From positions 1-64,000 of the forward strand of contig QKWP01000522.1 of the NCBI GenBank assembly GCA_003550325.1: a stretch of DNA of 64,000 bases, written 5' to 3'. The translations under genes and the position numbers were made by a program. This document shows positions 47,093-57,098 of this stretch, piece by piece. This stretch comes from Gigaspora rosea. Its lineage: Eukaryota > Glomeromycota > Glomeromycetes > Diversisporales > Gigasporaceae. The notes beneath the pieces are model-generated. The model was not told the origin of the DNA, ran no database searches, and saw only the letters and a list, made by a program, of their open reading frames with translations. Positions within the stretch are counted from its first letter, which is position 1. Each line of letters opens with the position of its first letter.

Positions 47093-47184
47093 GTATGACC
47101 CATTGAGTCGAGTCACAACCCGGGTTAAGTATCTGACCTGTCAGGTCACTATTATCTGACCCGGGTTAAAGCTCTACTGTTGGG

Positions 47185-48657
47185 TACAAAGACCATTCAC
47201 TGGATGTTCTGTGCTATGAAATAGAGATGAAAAAGATATGTAGACTTTTAAGCGAGGCACCTTGGTAGGCTTTGGTACTATCGAGCAAAGAAGTAGTAGA
47301 GCAACTCTGGAGTTTTGTCAAGCTCTGTGGATATGAATATAGAAGCAAAGGCCTGGTTAAATATATTATTTAGTATAGCGTAACTCTTACTTTCACTTCG
47401 GGTTTGGTGAATTTTATTTGGTATCAACGGCTCCCCAAAAAATTCCAAAAAGTGGGCGTTTTGGCATACCCCCTCCAAAAGATCAGCAGTGTTTACTCCG
47501 TCCCAATTAGAAAGCCACCTACTATTTTGGATTCAAGGTCACGAGTACGTTTTGGAAACAAAACAAACAATGAATAACATGTGAGGTTTTCTGGAGGAAC
47601 CGCTAGAGGAATTTTTACATAGTTTTCTTTTTCTTTTTTTTCATATTATATATATGTCCGACCACTTTTTTTTTCTTTCGCTTTTTTCATCTTGTCCATT
47701 TACTTTAGGTTTTTCATTTAGGATGCGTAGATTTCCCCAATTTTTATCTCACTTTTTTTCTCACTTTTCCCTTATAACCCCTTCATATACTTTGTTTTTT
47801 ATCTTTCTTGTTAGTCGCAAATAGTAGTTGTTTAACTTTTCTGCCAGGATCTAAGTAGAAGAAGTTTAAAAGAAATTAGGTAGGACAGATGAGCTGATAG
47901 ATCTCTGTCGGTAAGCTGTATCTTGAGGCCATTAGGTACAACGGATATAGTGAGATACTATCTATCCTTGGCAGGTCGCGGTTAAGTGCTTATGGTAACT
48001 GGCCAAGTTATAGTTTTAATTTTAGATCAGTAGATTGAACCATAGTAATAGCATTTGCATATGTAACTATAGTTTTTTATAATAAACATAACTGGACCAC
48101 CTAGTTTATAAAAAAAAATCTGAAAAAAAAAAAAAAAAAGTTAAAAATAAAGACCAAAAAAAAAATTTAAATAAAAAAAAAAAATAAAAAAAGCGAAAAA
48201 ATTTAAGTTATAATGTAAAAAAAAATTAAATAAAAAACTTAAAATAAAAAAAAATTAAAATAAAAAAAAAGTACTACAGAAGACCAGAATGTTGACTGAA
48301 GACTAAAAAAGCAGACGAAAAAACTCTATAGCAAAAGAAAGAACCAATCTGGCTACTGGAATGGGTTGACCAATTCTTCCAAGCTAACTGGTTTGGGGGA
48401 CATCTAAAGCCTGTCCAGTCACATGTTTTTGATTTTTTAATTAAAGTTAGGGTAAAGGTTAGTTTGATGGTTAGAGTTATGGCATGCCTTATAGTAAAAT
48501 TGCCCTTCCAACATTTTTTATTAATGCACCAAGATGGATTTAGACTGTTGTTTCTTGTATTTTTGTGACCTTCACTTTTTTTTGCTATTTTTGTCTCTTT
48601 GGGATGATCCATATCGATCAAAATAAACAATCCTATTGGCTCTATATCATGTGATGG
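47185..48657. other. Spacer, mixed composition
   Basis: The sequence at 47185-47560 and 47830-48010 is less AT-rich than average. At 48110-48270 it is almost pure A-rich low complexity. A minus-strand open frame at 47278-47478 has no recognised domain. These GC-richer parts may be pieces of an old retroelement, but no diagnostic motif is present. Confidence 0.45.
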
Positions 48658-48665
48658 GCACAGCT

Positions 48666-49289
48666 CAGGGACACAGAAAATTTTGGATCCAAATTTTTCC
48701 AAATTTTTCCAAATTTTTATATCTAATCCAAAGATTTCCAAAATTTTGCATTTAACCCAAATTATTTCAAATTTTTGCCCGAATTTTAAGGACGCATGTG
48801 ATTTGACCAATAAAAATAGGTCTTTATGCATGCGATTTGACCAATTAGATTGTGTTTGTAATACTGTATTATACTCTCATCATGAACCATCCTAGCGTCA
48901 CCATACTAAAAAATTAAAATCCAAGATCAGTAACATAAAATCAAATCAAATCAAAAATACTCCAAACCTTAGTCCTAATGCTGGTAGATTTACATCATAG
49001 TAAAATCTTTCTATAGTATATCAACTATTTTCAAAACTCTTAACAGTTTAAAATTTTTTATTAATCAGATAGTTTGTCCTACCAATGTTTTCATTATCTT
49101 CAATACAGTAGTAACTGGCAATAGCAACAAAATTTTTTTATTTGTGAGCGCAAATAATGTATTTTGATATATAAAATCATTTTTCACAATTTTAAATATT
49201 AAAAAATTTTTTATCCAAATTTATCCAAATATTTGCCAATATCCAAATAAATTTTTGCAATTTGATATCCAAATTTTTCCGTGTCCCTG
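48666..49289. mobile_element. hAT-like MITE with TCCAAAT arrays, perfect 8-bp target duplication
   Basis: Left end CAGGGACACAGAAAATTTTGG, right end AAATTTTTCCGTGTCCCTG. The 8-mer GCACAGCT flanks both sides exactly (48658-48665, 49290-49297). TCCAAATTTT and ATCCAAAT are repeated many times near both ends. There is no transposase; an open frame that crosses its left end is accidental. Confidence 0.93.
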
Positions 49290-49297
49290 GCACAGCT

Positions 49298-50479
49298 TTA
49301 GATGACCCCTAGTTTAGTAGTTTGGGAGGACCCCAAAATATCTACAAAAGAGTAAGGTTTATAAGAATTACTAAATATAGAAAGATTAGCAAGAAAAAGG
49401 CAAAAATAAGCAAACTAATTACTATAAAAGAAAATAATCTGCACAAAAAAGGCCAAAAATAAGCAAACTAAAACTCTACTCTCTCTATATATTTCAGGGT
49501 TCTGTTTGGGAGGTATCAGTATAAGGTTGGAAAGAAGGGTGAATGTGATTATTGGGGAATCAAAATGAACCTTGCAAGGGCAGACAGAAATCTCTAGCCA
49601 GTGAGAGGTAGAAGCATGGAGTCGTGTACATGTCAAACTATCTAACAGGCTCTAGGCATACCCGTATAAAAGTCCTTGGACGTTAAGAGTGGCTGAGACC
49701 ACCAATACAGGTTAGCTGATACAAGTGCATGTAGTGGTAACCAGGATCACCTGAGCCTCATAATGCTATCCAACTATACCTGCACTAGAAGTATTTGCGA
49801 AACATGCTCAACATCTCATTACCATATTGGGAAGTACAGTTATTTGCACATTACCGAATTTGGAATGTTAAATCCTGGACCAAGAAGATGCAAGAACCTG
49901 GTTAGTTGCGGCAGCATGCAGGCTTGAGATACCTACCCAATGTAGTAGAAGCAGTTGCCCTATAAAGTATACCAGTAGAGGTTCGGGTACACCAATCTGG
50001 AAGCATAAAGCACCTACCTGGCAATACTATACCAAATTGGAAGAGACGATACTAGATAGTGCGAGTAAAGTAGTGGATATGTGAATACCAATTGTAGGTT
50101 GGAAAGGGATGTCAAAGCCAGATCAGCCATATAAATGAGAATATAAAAGGCTCTGGTAGGTTTAGATCAGTGATAAATTAGTCCTAGTTTCAGTACTTAG
50201 AACAATATTGTAATGATCGATACACATTTAATAAAGACCAAAGACATGTTCTCACCTTAACAACAAAAAAAAATAAAATAAAATAAAATTTAAAAAAAAA
50301 ATAAAAAAAATAAAAAATAAAATGAAAAATAAAAAAAATTGAAAAGAACAAAAAAATCATAAAAAAAAAATAAATAAAAATAAAAAATCGAAAAAAACTA
50401 AAAAAAGAAAAAAATTAATTTTGTAAACTATAAAAAAAAAAGAATAAAAAAACCGTACTTTTTTACTTTGGACATGCAC
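49298..50479. other. Compositional island and A-rich tail, no gene recognised
   Basis: Sequence at 49480-50220 is clearly richer in G+C than its surroundings but has no long open frame. Around 50140-50240 it has ATATAAAAGGCTC followed by an AATAAAG-type signal, then a long A-rich tract to 50450. That order (TATA box, AATAAA, A-rich tract) would fit an LTR or a retroposed transcript. No terminal repeats or primer-binding site were found. Confidence 0.4.
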
Positions 50480-50574
50480 ATATATGCAATATAGTGAGAA
50501 AAAGTAAATTCAGTTATTTCTTACTATGGAAATAACTGAAAATTTACTTTTTATTCCCACTATTGCATATATAT
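50480..50574. repeat. Hairpin, ~41-bp arms
   Basis: ATATATGCAATATAGTG and AAAAGTAAATTCAGTTATTTC on the left pair with GAAATAACTG, AATTTACTTTTT and CACTATTGCATATATAT on the right, with a few mismatches and a 7-base loop. Confidence 0.85.
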
Positions 50575-50689
50575 ACTAGCGATCTTTTATTTTTCTAATT
50601 GTTATTCGAATTTTAAAAAATTTGCAAAATTAAAAATTTTGGAATTATTTAATAATTTTGGAGATTATCACAGATTATAATAGCCAGTG

Positions 50690-51000
50690 CCTATTATAAT
50701 CTGCGAAAATTATACTTTTTAAATACTTGCACAGAGTTTTGACAAAAAATTTGCAAAGAACTGCGAAGAACTGCAAAAATCTAAATTTTGAAGGTATTTG
50801 CAATTTTTTAAACAAGATTCTGCACTTACTACAAATTATTATTTCCCAATTCTATTATAATCTGTGAATATTATATTTTTTAAATATTTTCACAGATTTT
50901 TGGCAAAAAATCTGTGAAGAACTGCAAAAATCTAAATTTTGAAGATCTTTGCAATTTTTTAAACAAATTCCTGTACTTATTTAATAAATTTGAACATTAC
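50690..51000. repeat. 172-bp tandem duplication, imperfect
   Basis: ATTATAATCTGCGAA at 50692 and ATTATAATCTGTGAA at 50864 each start a block. Each continues through CTTTTTAAATA-like sequence, AAGAACTGCAAAAATCTAAA and TTTGCAATTTTTTAAACAA. Confidence 0.85.
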
Positions 51001-51508
51001 TGCAGATTATTAATGTTTTTATTTTTTCAATGTATAACCTGTTGACAATTTAAACGTATCTTTTATTTTTTTTATTTATTTATTATTTTTTTTTGCTGTT
51101 TTAATGTAGGTTATATAAATTTGTTTTTGTCTTTATTATGTCGTGTTTATTCATTATATTGATGGATAGCTTAAAAATAAAATGTAATTTGTATTATTTG
51201 TACCAATTGTCTATATTTATATTTTCTGGTACTGGACCCCATATAAAACCCATATAAAAACATAAACCCTATATAAAACCTCTTCGATTATTAGACCCAT
51301 ATTTGTACAATAGATCCACAGGTCTACTATCAGGTTTAAAATTAAGAAAATGTAACAGATCCGGGTCTTTTACATAGTTATTTATAGTATATATTTTTTT
51401 GACCAATCACAATTAATTATATTATATTTGCCAATCAGAATTGAGTATTTATTTGGAAATTTGGTGCAGGGGTGTTAGTTTATGCTGTCCCACACTATAG
51501 CATTTTAT
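51001..51508. other. Intergenic, no gene recognised
   Basis: AT-rich spacer. Around 51225-51310, TATAAAACCCATATAAAA and CCCTATATAAAACC repeat a short TATAAAACC word. Nothing else can be supported. Confidence 0.45.
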
Positions 51509-51852
51509 ATAATTTTATTAATAAAATTATTAAAAATATTATATCACTTGAAATTTTACTAATTGATTATAGCTTCTTGCAATAAGTAAACTTGTTTAGC
51601 ATTAAAAAAATATGTCAAATATTACATTTTTTTTTGCTTTTTTAAAATTTAAAAAGAATGCTTAATTTTAAAAAATTTTTATCAAAAATTCAAAATTAAG
51701 CATCTTTGCCTCATATTTTAAACAAAATAAAAATAATATATTAAAATAATAGTTTTTGTATAAACAAGTTTGCTTATAGCAAAAAGTTAGAATCAAATAG
51801 TAAAATTTAGATAATCATAGAAATTTGTATAATTTTATTAATAAAATTAGGG
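51509..51852. repeat. Degenerate inverted repeat
   Basis: TTTTACTAATTGATTATAGC and AAGTAAACTTGTTTA on the left correspond to TATAAACAAGTTTGCTTATA and ATCAAATAGTAAAA on the right. TATAATTTTATTAATAAAATTA lies at both outer edges. A related half-copy occurs at 55810-55885. Confidence 0.65.
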
Positions 51853-52182
51853 ATTATATATATGTACCCAAAGGTACATATACCCGCATCATATGACCTA
51901 TAGATCACCACCAAAATTCAAGATCAGGTGTAATGTTACATAATCAGAAAAATTTAAAACAAACGTTTGTTTTGACAAAAATCGCTCATTTTGCAAGAAA
52001 CTGTATACTAAACCACCTTCTGTGCATTAATTAAAAGTTTTTCTTGAGCGATTTTACTATATAATACTCTAAACCCTAACCATAATATAGTTCTTACCCT
52101 AACTTTAACCTAATATAAACAATGTTGATTATGTATGTAATATCATATGATCAAAATAATGGGTACAAAAAATTTAATATAC
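51853..52182. other. Repeat-like spacer shared with 55680-55770
   Basis: The block containing AAATTCAAGATCAGGTGTAA and AAACAAACGTTTGTTTTGA (51915-51975) has an inverted relative at about 55690-55765, on the other side of the pogo/Fot element. It is probably a dispersed repeat of unknown type. Confidence 0.55.
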
Positions 52183-52190
52183 CCTACAGG

Positions 52191-52441
52191 CAGTGTTGTT
52201 ACTTGGACATGTCCATACTATGTTTTTTGTCCAATGTCCAAGATTGTCCAAAATCGTCCAAGCCTATATCCCATGTTTAACTAATCAATAAAGTAATTTA
52301 AAAAATATATAATTATATATTTTTTTAGGTGCTAGACTCATTGGTGAAAAAATTAAAATAGATTATTTTAATAAAATTTTAAGTAATTTTAATTTGAAAA
52401 AATGTCCAAAATGACCAAAAAATGTCCAAGTGACAACACTG
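52191..52441. mobile_element. 251-bp hAT-like MITE with GTCCAA motifs
   Basis: Ends CAGTGTTGTTACTTGGACAT and ATGTCCAAGTGACAACACTG, imperfectly inverted over about 20 bp. The flanks CCTACAGG and TCTACGGG match at 6 of 8. Repeats of TGTCCAA/TTGTCCAA occur inside both ends. Non-coding. Confidence 0.82.
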
Positions 52442-52449
52442 TCTACGGG

Positions 52450-52850
52450 TATAACAAAATTAATTCATAAAATTATTAAGAAATAATTTATACATCGCAC
52501 ATGCAATGTTGTCACACCTGCCACAGATTATAAACAATTAAAATAGTCTGTTTTTTCATTAGTTAGGGTTAGGATGAGGTATAAATTGTGTGTATGGGCG
52601 AAAGGAGATTTTATAGGACCCCGAAATATACATAGATAGGTCAGATATAAGTTTGCTTATTTTTGAGGTTTTTATGCAGATCTTTCTATTTATAGTAATT
52701 TTTTGCTTATTTTTGAAGTTTTTCTGCAGATCTTTCTTTTTTTAGTAACCCTATTTAACCTGACCTATCTATGTATATTTCTGGATCCTGGTTTTATAGT
52801 AAAATTTTGCAAAGAATTTTTTTTGTTAGAATCCTAAGAGTAGTTTCATA
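52450..52850. other. Spacer with inverted repeat ends near 52615 and 52785
   Basis: TATACATAGATAGGTCAG at 52627 is answered by CTGACCTATCTATGTATA at 52758. TTTGCTTATTTTTGAGGTTTTTATGCAGATC and a close second copy lie between them as a ~60-bp direct repeat. It is probably a small inverted-repeat element next to the pogo/Fot insertion. Confidence 0.6.
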
Positions 52851-52852
52851 TA

Positions 52853-55668
52853 CCGTAGTGCACTGACTAAAGTACCCCGGGTCTAATGCAATCTAACCAA
52901 AAAAAAACTTATAAAATACCCGTGGGTCTCTTGATCGGTAACAGGTATCTTGCTAAGGGGGGTATTTTGCTAGGGGGGTATTTTGTGTGAGGGGTATTAT
53001 ACACGACATATTTTAAGTAATACAAGCCAGTATAAAAGAAGATCAATGAACTTTCACGTACATACGTACATCTTTCCTTAAATTTCTTTATTAACTACTG
53101 GAACAAAGTAAAGAAATATTACCGCTAGCGACCCTTGGGTCCAAATTAAAAAAAAAAATAAAATAAAAAAACATATAAAAAAAAAAATAAAATAAAAAAA
53201 TAAAAAAAAAACTACCGAAACCGAAGTATTTTGCAAAAGAAGCAACATATTAGTGGAGGCTCTCTGCAGTAACTCTACCACCAGCAATTACCGGTAAACC
53301 AACCACTGGACCAACACAAACTACCGTGTATACAAGAAATAAAATGGCCCGCGGAAACTTTAAAGCTCGACGTGCTCGAGTGACAAAAAAGAATAAAAGA
53401 GCATGGTCAGCACGCGAAAAACTAATGATAATTGCCTACTATGAAAAAGGTCATAGTAAACATTCAACTGCTAATGAATTTGGGATAGAAAGAAAGCAGC
53501 TTACGGATTGGATAAGCAAAAAATCCGACCTTCTCAAAGTTGCGCCTTATGTTCAAAAGTTATCATCTGGGGCCCGGCCGAAATATCCTGAACTTGAAGC
53601 CGAAGTATTTGAATGGTTTCGGGAAGCTCGATCTCAGCAAAAAACTGTAAGCCGGCATATGATTCAAGCCAAGGCTCGCACATTGTGTGCTACATCTCGT
53701 TATCAAGAAAAATATGGAGGAATACAAAATAATAAATTTTCACAAAAATGGGTAGACGGATTTATGTCTAGAAATAATTTGGTAAATCGAAGACGGACTA
53801 CCGTTGCTCAACGTCTTCCTGAGAGTTATATCGAGGATCAAAACGAGTTTTTGTCTCTTGTACTTTTTAAGCGGCGTAGATATGAATATCCTTTATCTTT
53901 AATCGGCAACATGGATGAAACTGCTGTGTCTTTTAGTATGTCAAGTAATACCACAATTGAAGAACGAGGCACTAAAACTATATCAATTCTATCAACTGGG
54001 CATGAACGTTCGAATTTTACTGTTGTTCTCGCCTGTATGGCCGATGGTACTAAATTACCACCTCTAATTATCTTTAAATTAGTTAAAGTACCTCGTGAGA
54101 ATTTTCCTAATGGTGTTATTGTACGTGCAAACCCTTCAGGATGGATGAACGAAAATGAGATGTTATGGTAGGTAAAAATTAAACGATTATAATGTATGCT
54201 ACGGTTGAGCTAAAGTTTATTTAATTATTTTGTATCTTTAGGTGGGTAGAAAATGTTTGGACCCGACGAGCACAATGTAGAAATAATCCGCGTTCTTTAT
54301 TAGCTTTGGATTCGTTTACTGGCCACAAAACAGACCTTGTAAAACGGCGTTTTTTGGAGAAAAATACTGACTTGGCTTTAATTCCTAAAGGTTTAACATC
54401 TCGCTTACAACCTCTTGATGTCTCTATGAATAGATCTTTTAAATCGAAGGTAAATCTAATAAATAGAAAAGTAAAAAAAAAAATTATTAAATTAAAAATT
54501 TTTTTATTTTTTTTAATAGATGCGAAATCTTTATAATCAATGGATGGACGAAGGAATCAAAGAATACACTAAGGCTGGCAAAATGAAACGTCCTTCGTAT
54601 CTTTTGGTTGCTACTTGGGTAAAAGAGGCTTGGGAAGCCGTCGATATTAATATGATCAAGAAGTCTTTTAAATGTTGTGGAATCTCTAACGCGATGGATG
54701 GAACCGAAGACGATTTAATTTTAGACTTTACAAGACTCACGGCCCGAACAAATTCAGGAAGAGGAATTGAAGAACGGAATGATGATGAAAACAACAGTGA
54801 TTATGAAAACAATGGTGATAGTGAAAACGACGATAATGGTGAAAACGATTGTGAATATAATGGTGAATATGTAGATGGAGAAGACGTAAATGAAAATGAA
54901 AGTGGGATAGTTTATGATGGTTTTTATGAAGAAAGCGAAGAATTAACAACCATTCAAGATTGGAATTAATGAAAGTTTAATGTAGAATTGTAAGCAAATG
55001 AAAAAAAAAAAATGCAATTTTTTTTTGCTTAAATAATCGAATTGAATAAAGTCAATTTTGTATCTTTCTATGCTTATATAATTTACTAAATTTATTTTAA
55101 GGTAATAGAATGGTGGAAAAAAAAATTCGTGGTGACGCGATCGCTGACCACTTCCGACTTGATAAAACAAATTACGTATAAATTACATACTATGTTAAAA
55201 AGATTATTAGTCAACATAATACGTAATTTGAATTATCAGGTCAAAATGGCCAGCGATCATATCACCGCAAATTTTTTCTGCCACCACTTTGTCACCTGTA
55301 TTACGATATTTTTAAACTGTATTTATTATAAAATTTACACAAGATTCGCGAACCATTCCTTCAATAGAAACTGTAATAATGTCAAACGTTGATACTTTCG
55401 TGTTTTCTGACTGTTCATGCCATTAAGAGTTATTAAAATGCCGGAAGTTATTAAATATTTAATAATAGTATTTACGGTATTCGGTAAAGTTACCATAGTA
55501 GGCATTGTGCAATATAAAATACCGGGTCTTATACAAAAATCCTGCCTTTAATAATTATAAAATACCCGGGTATTATTCTTGGCAAAAAAAAAAGTGCCAT
55601 GCAAAATACCCGGGTACTTCACATGGGGGGTACGAAAAAAGGGGGGTACTTTAGTCAGTGCACTACGG
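52853..55668 (+). mobile_element. Complete pogo/Fot-type transposon, 2.8 kb
   Basis: The ends are CCGTAGTGCACTGACTAAAG and its exact inverted copy; identity continues to about 26 bp through GTACCCC. Each end is flanked by TA (52851-52852, 55669-55670), the expected target duplication. Subterminal GGGGTATTTT and AAAATACCCGGGTA motifs repeat at both ends in opposite orientation. It encloses one intact transposase gene. Perfect ends plus an intact gene suggest recent activity. Confidence 0.93.
53344..54969 (+). CDS. Pogo/Fot-type DDE transposase, apparently intact
   Basis: Exons 53344-54167, 54242-54449 and 54520-54969 join in frame to give ~493 aa. I chose the ATG at 53344 because the upstream in-frame start is a GTG. 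The N-terminus is basic. A CENP-B/pipsqueak-type helix-turn-helix follows (residues ~20-60: REKLMIIAYYEKGHSKHST, ending LTDWISKK), then a Tc5/CENP-B second DNA-binding domain (YPELEAEVFEWFREARSQQ, KWVDGFMSRNNL). The catalytic triad is visible: D191 (GNMDETAVSF), D298 (LLALDSFTGH) and D334 (LTSRLQPLDVSMNRSFK). The D298-D334 spacing is 35 residues, as in Fot-type enzymes. The C-terminus is an acidic Asn/Asp/Glu tail. The enzyme acts in the nucleus, cutting and rejoining at TA sites. No frame damage was found. Confidence 0.92.
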
Positions 55669-55670
55669 TA

Positions 55671-56489
55671 CTCAATTTTAAGTTATAGACGATTTTTAAC
55701 AAAACGAACGTTTGTTTTGAATTTTTGTTTGTGTAATATTATACCTGATCTTGAAATTTGATTGGGAGAGCGACATATAAGGTGCATCGCATGAGGCGAT
55801 GAATAAATTTACTCAATTATTAAAATTATTATATTATTTGAAAAAATTTTACTAATTGTTTATAAGTTCTTGCACTAAGTAAAAGCACAACCGAAATCCT
55901 ATATGTATATATAGTTATATACAATTTTATATATATTAAAAATTTTATAGAGGGAATATATGTCATAAAGTAATATATAAAGGACAGGCATGTTTTCTAT
56001 GAAACTTCACCAGTTTATTTTTCTGTTGATATATGAATATAGTGTAGAGACCGATCTGAGTAATCCATATTCTGCTTAACTTTTACTAGTCTTTTACTAA
56101 ACACACATTTTGTACACAAAAAACTTGGAATTCTGTTATCTTTTTAGCACTTTTGACTTATAAAATTTCAACAGCCAGTTCACAAAAGCACCACAATGAA
56201 GAACTTACTATAATTTTATGAACTAATTTAGTTAAAAAAACCAGATTTGTTGTTATTTATTGGTTTTCATTTATATCAATATTACCAAAAAATTATTTGG
56301 TTTGATACAATTATTAGCAAAATTGAAACTTTATCTATCAAATAAAATACAAAAAACTTATACCCTTACAAATCTTATCACTTTTTAATTTTATACTCCA
56401 ACCCTCTATTAAATATCTTCTACAAATATGCATTATTTATAAAAATCTTCAAACCAAACTATCTAGATCTTTACTAAAAAATGCTTTTC
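55671..56489. other. Repeat-like spacer, no gene recognised
   Basis: It contains the inverted relative of the 51915-51975 block (ACGAACGTTTGTTTTGAA, then ATACCTGATCTTGAA) and a half-copy of the 51509-51852 inverted repeat. The remainder to 56489 is AT-rich and may contain decayed upstream LINE sequence. Confidence 0.45.
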
Positions 56490-57098
56490 CTTGCTAAAAA
56501 TACTAATAATATAGTTTTTACTAATCCTATAACATTTAATTTACCTACTCTCAACAGTTTGATTGTATATTTAATACTAATCCAATTCTCAAAAATATTG
56601 GCCTTACCCATATTAAATCATGGTTAACCAAAGTATGGTCTCCCAATCTTACTCAAAATATACTTATTTTACATAGTCATAAAACAAAAAATTTTATACT
56701 TATTTTTTATCTTTCACAATTAGTCAAAAACAATATTACATTATCAAATCTTTCACTTAATTCCTATCACCCAGATTTTCTCTCTAATATACACCTAATC
56801 TATAAGAGTTTTCCTTCAAACCTACAAACTTCTATAATTAATAGTTTGAAAAAATAACTAGTTACAACAAATTACAACTGCAAACAATAAATATATCCTA
56901 CTATGGAATAATATTTATTTGCATACTAACAAACCTACTAAAGGCCATCAACTCTTATGGTTTTTCAATATCCTCCATTCTATACAAGATAATACAATTA
57001 CAACTATATGGCCTCATCTTAACTTACCCCAATTAACTCTTTTGTTAATACAATATATCTTTTTTCTCTTTTATTAACTTCTAATTCCTTTACTTCAT

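Larger units (their letters stand above)
42770..47176 (-). mobile_element. 4.4-kb hAT transposon with decayed transposase
   Basis: The ends are TAGAGCTTTGACTCGGGTC and its counterpart ending GACCCGGGTTAAAGCTCTA. The flanks CTGTCGGG (42762-42769) and CTGTTGGG (47177-47184) match at 7 of 8 bases. GGGTCA/TGACCC motifs repeat inside both ends. The transposase relic runs on the minus strand. Later events inside the element include fold-back insertions at 44816-45069 and a 44-bp-arm palindrome at 46990-47092. Confidence 0.93.

Noticed and set aside
48274..48831. 185-codon minus-strand open frame
   Set aside because: It crosses the exact left end of the 48666-49289 MITE, is built partly from its motif array, and shows no domain.
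54537..54949. His-rich and other minus-strand frames opposite the pogo/Fot transposase
   Set aside because: They are antisense shadows of the acidic tail and third exon of a well-supported transposase.
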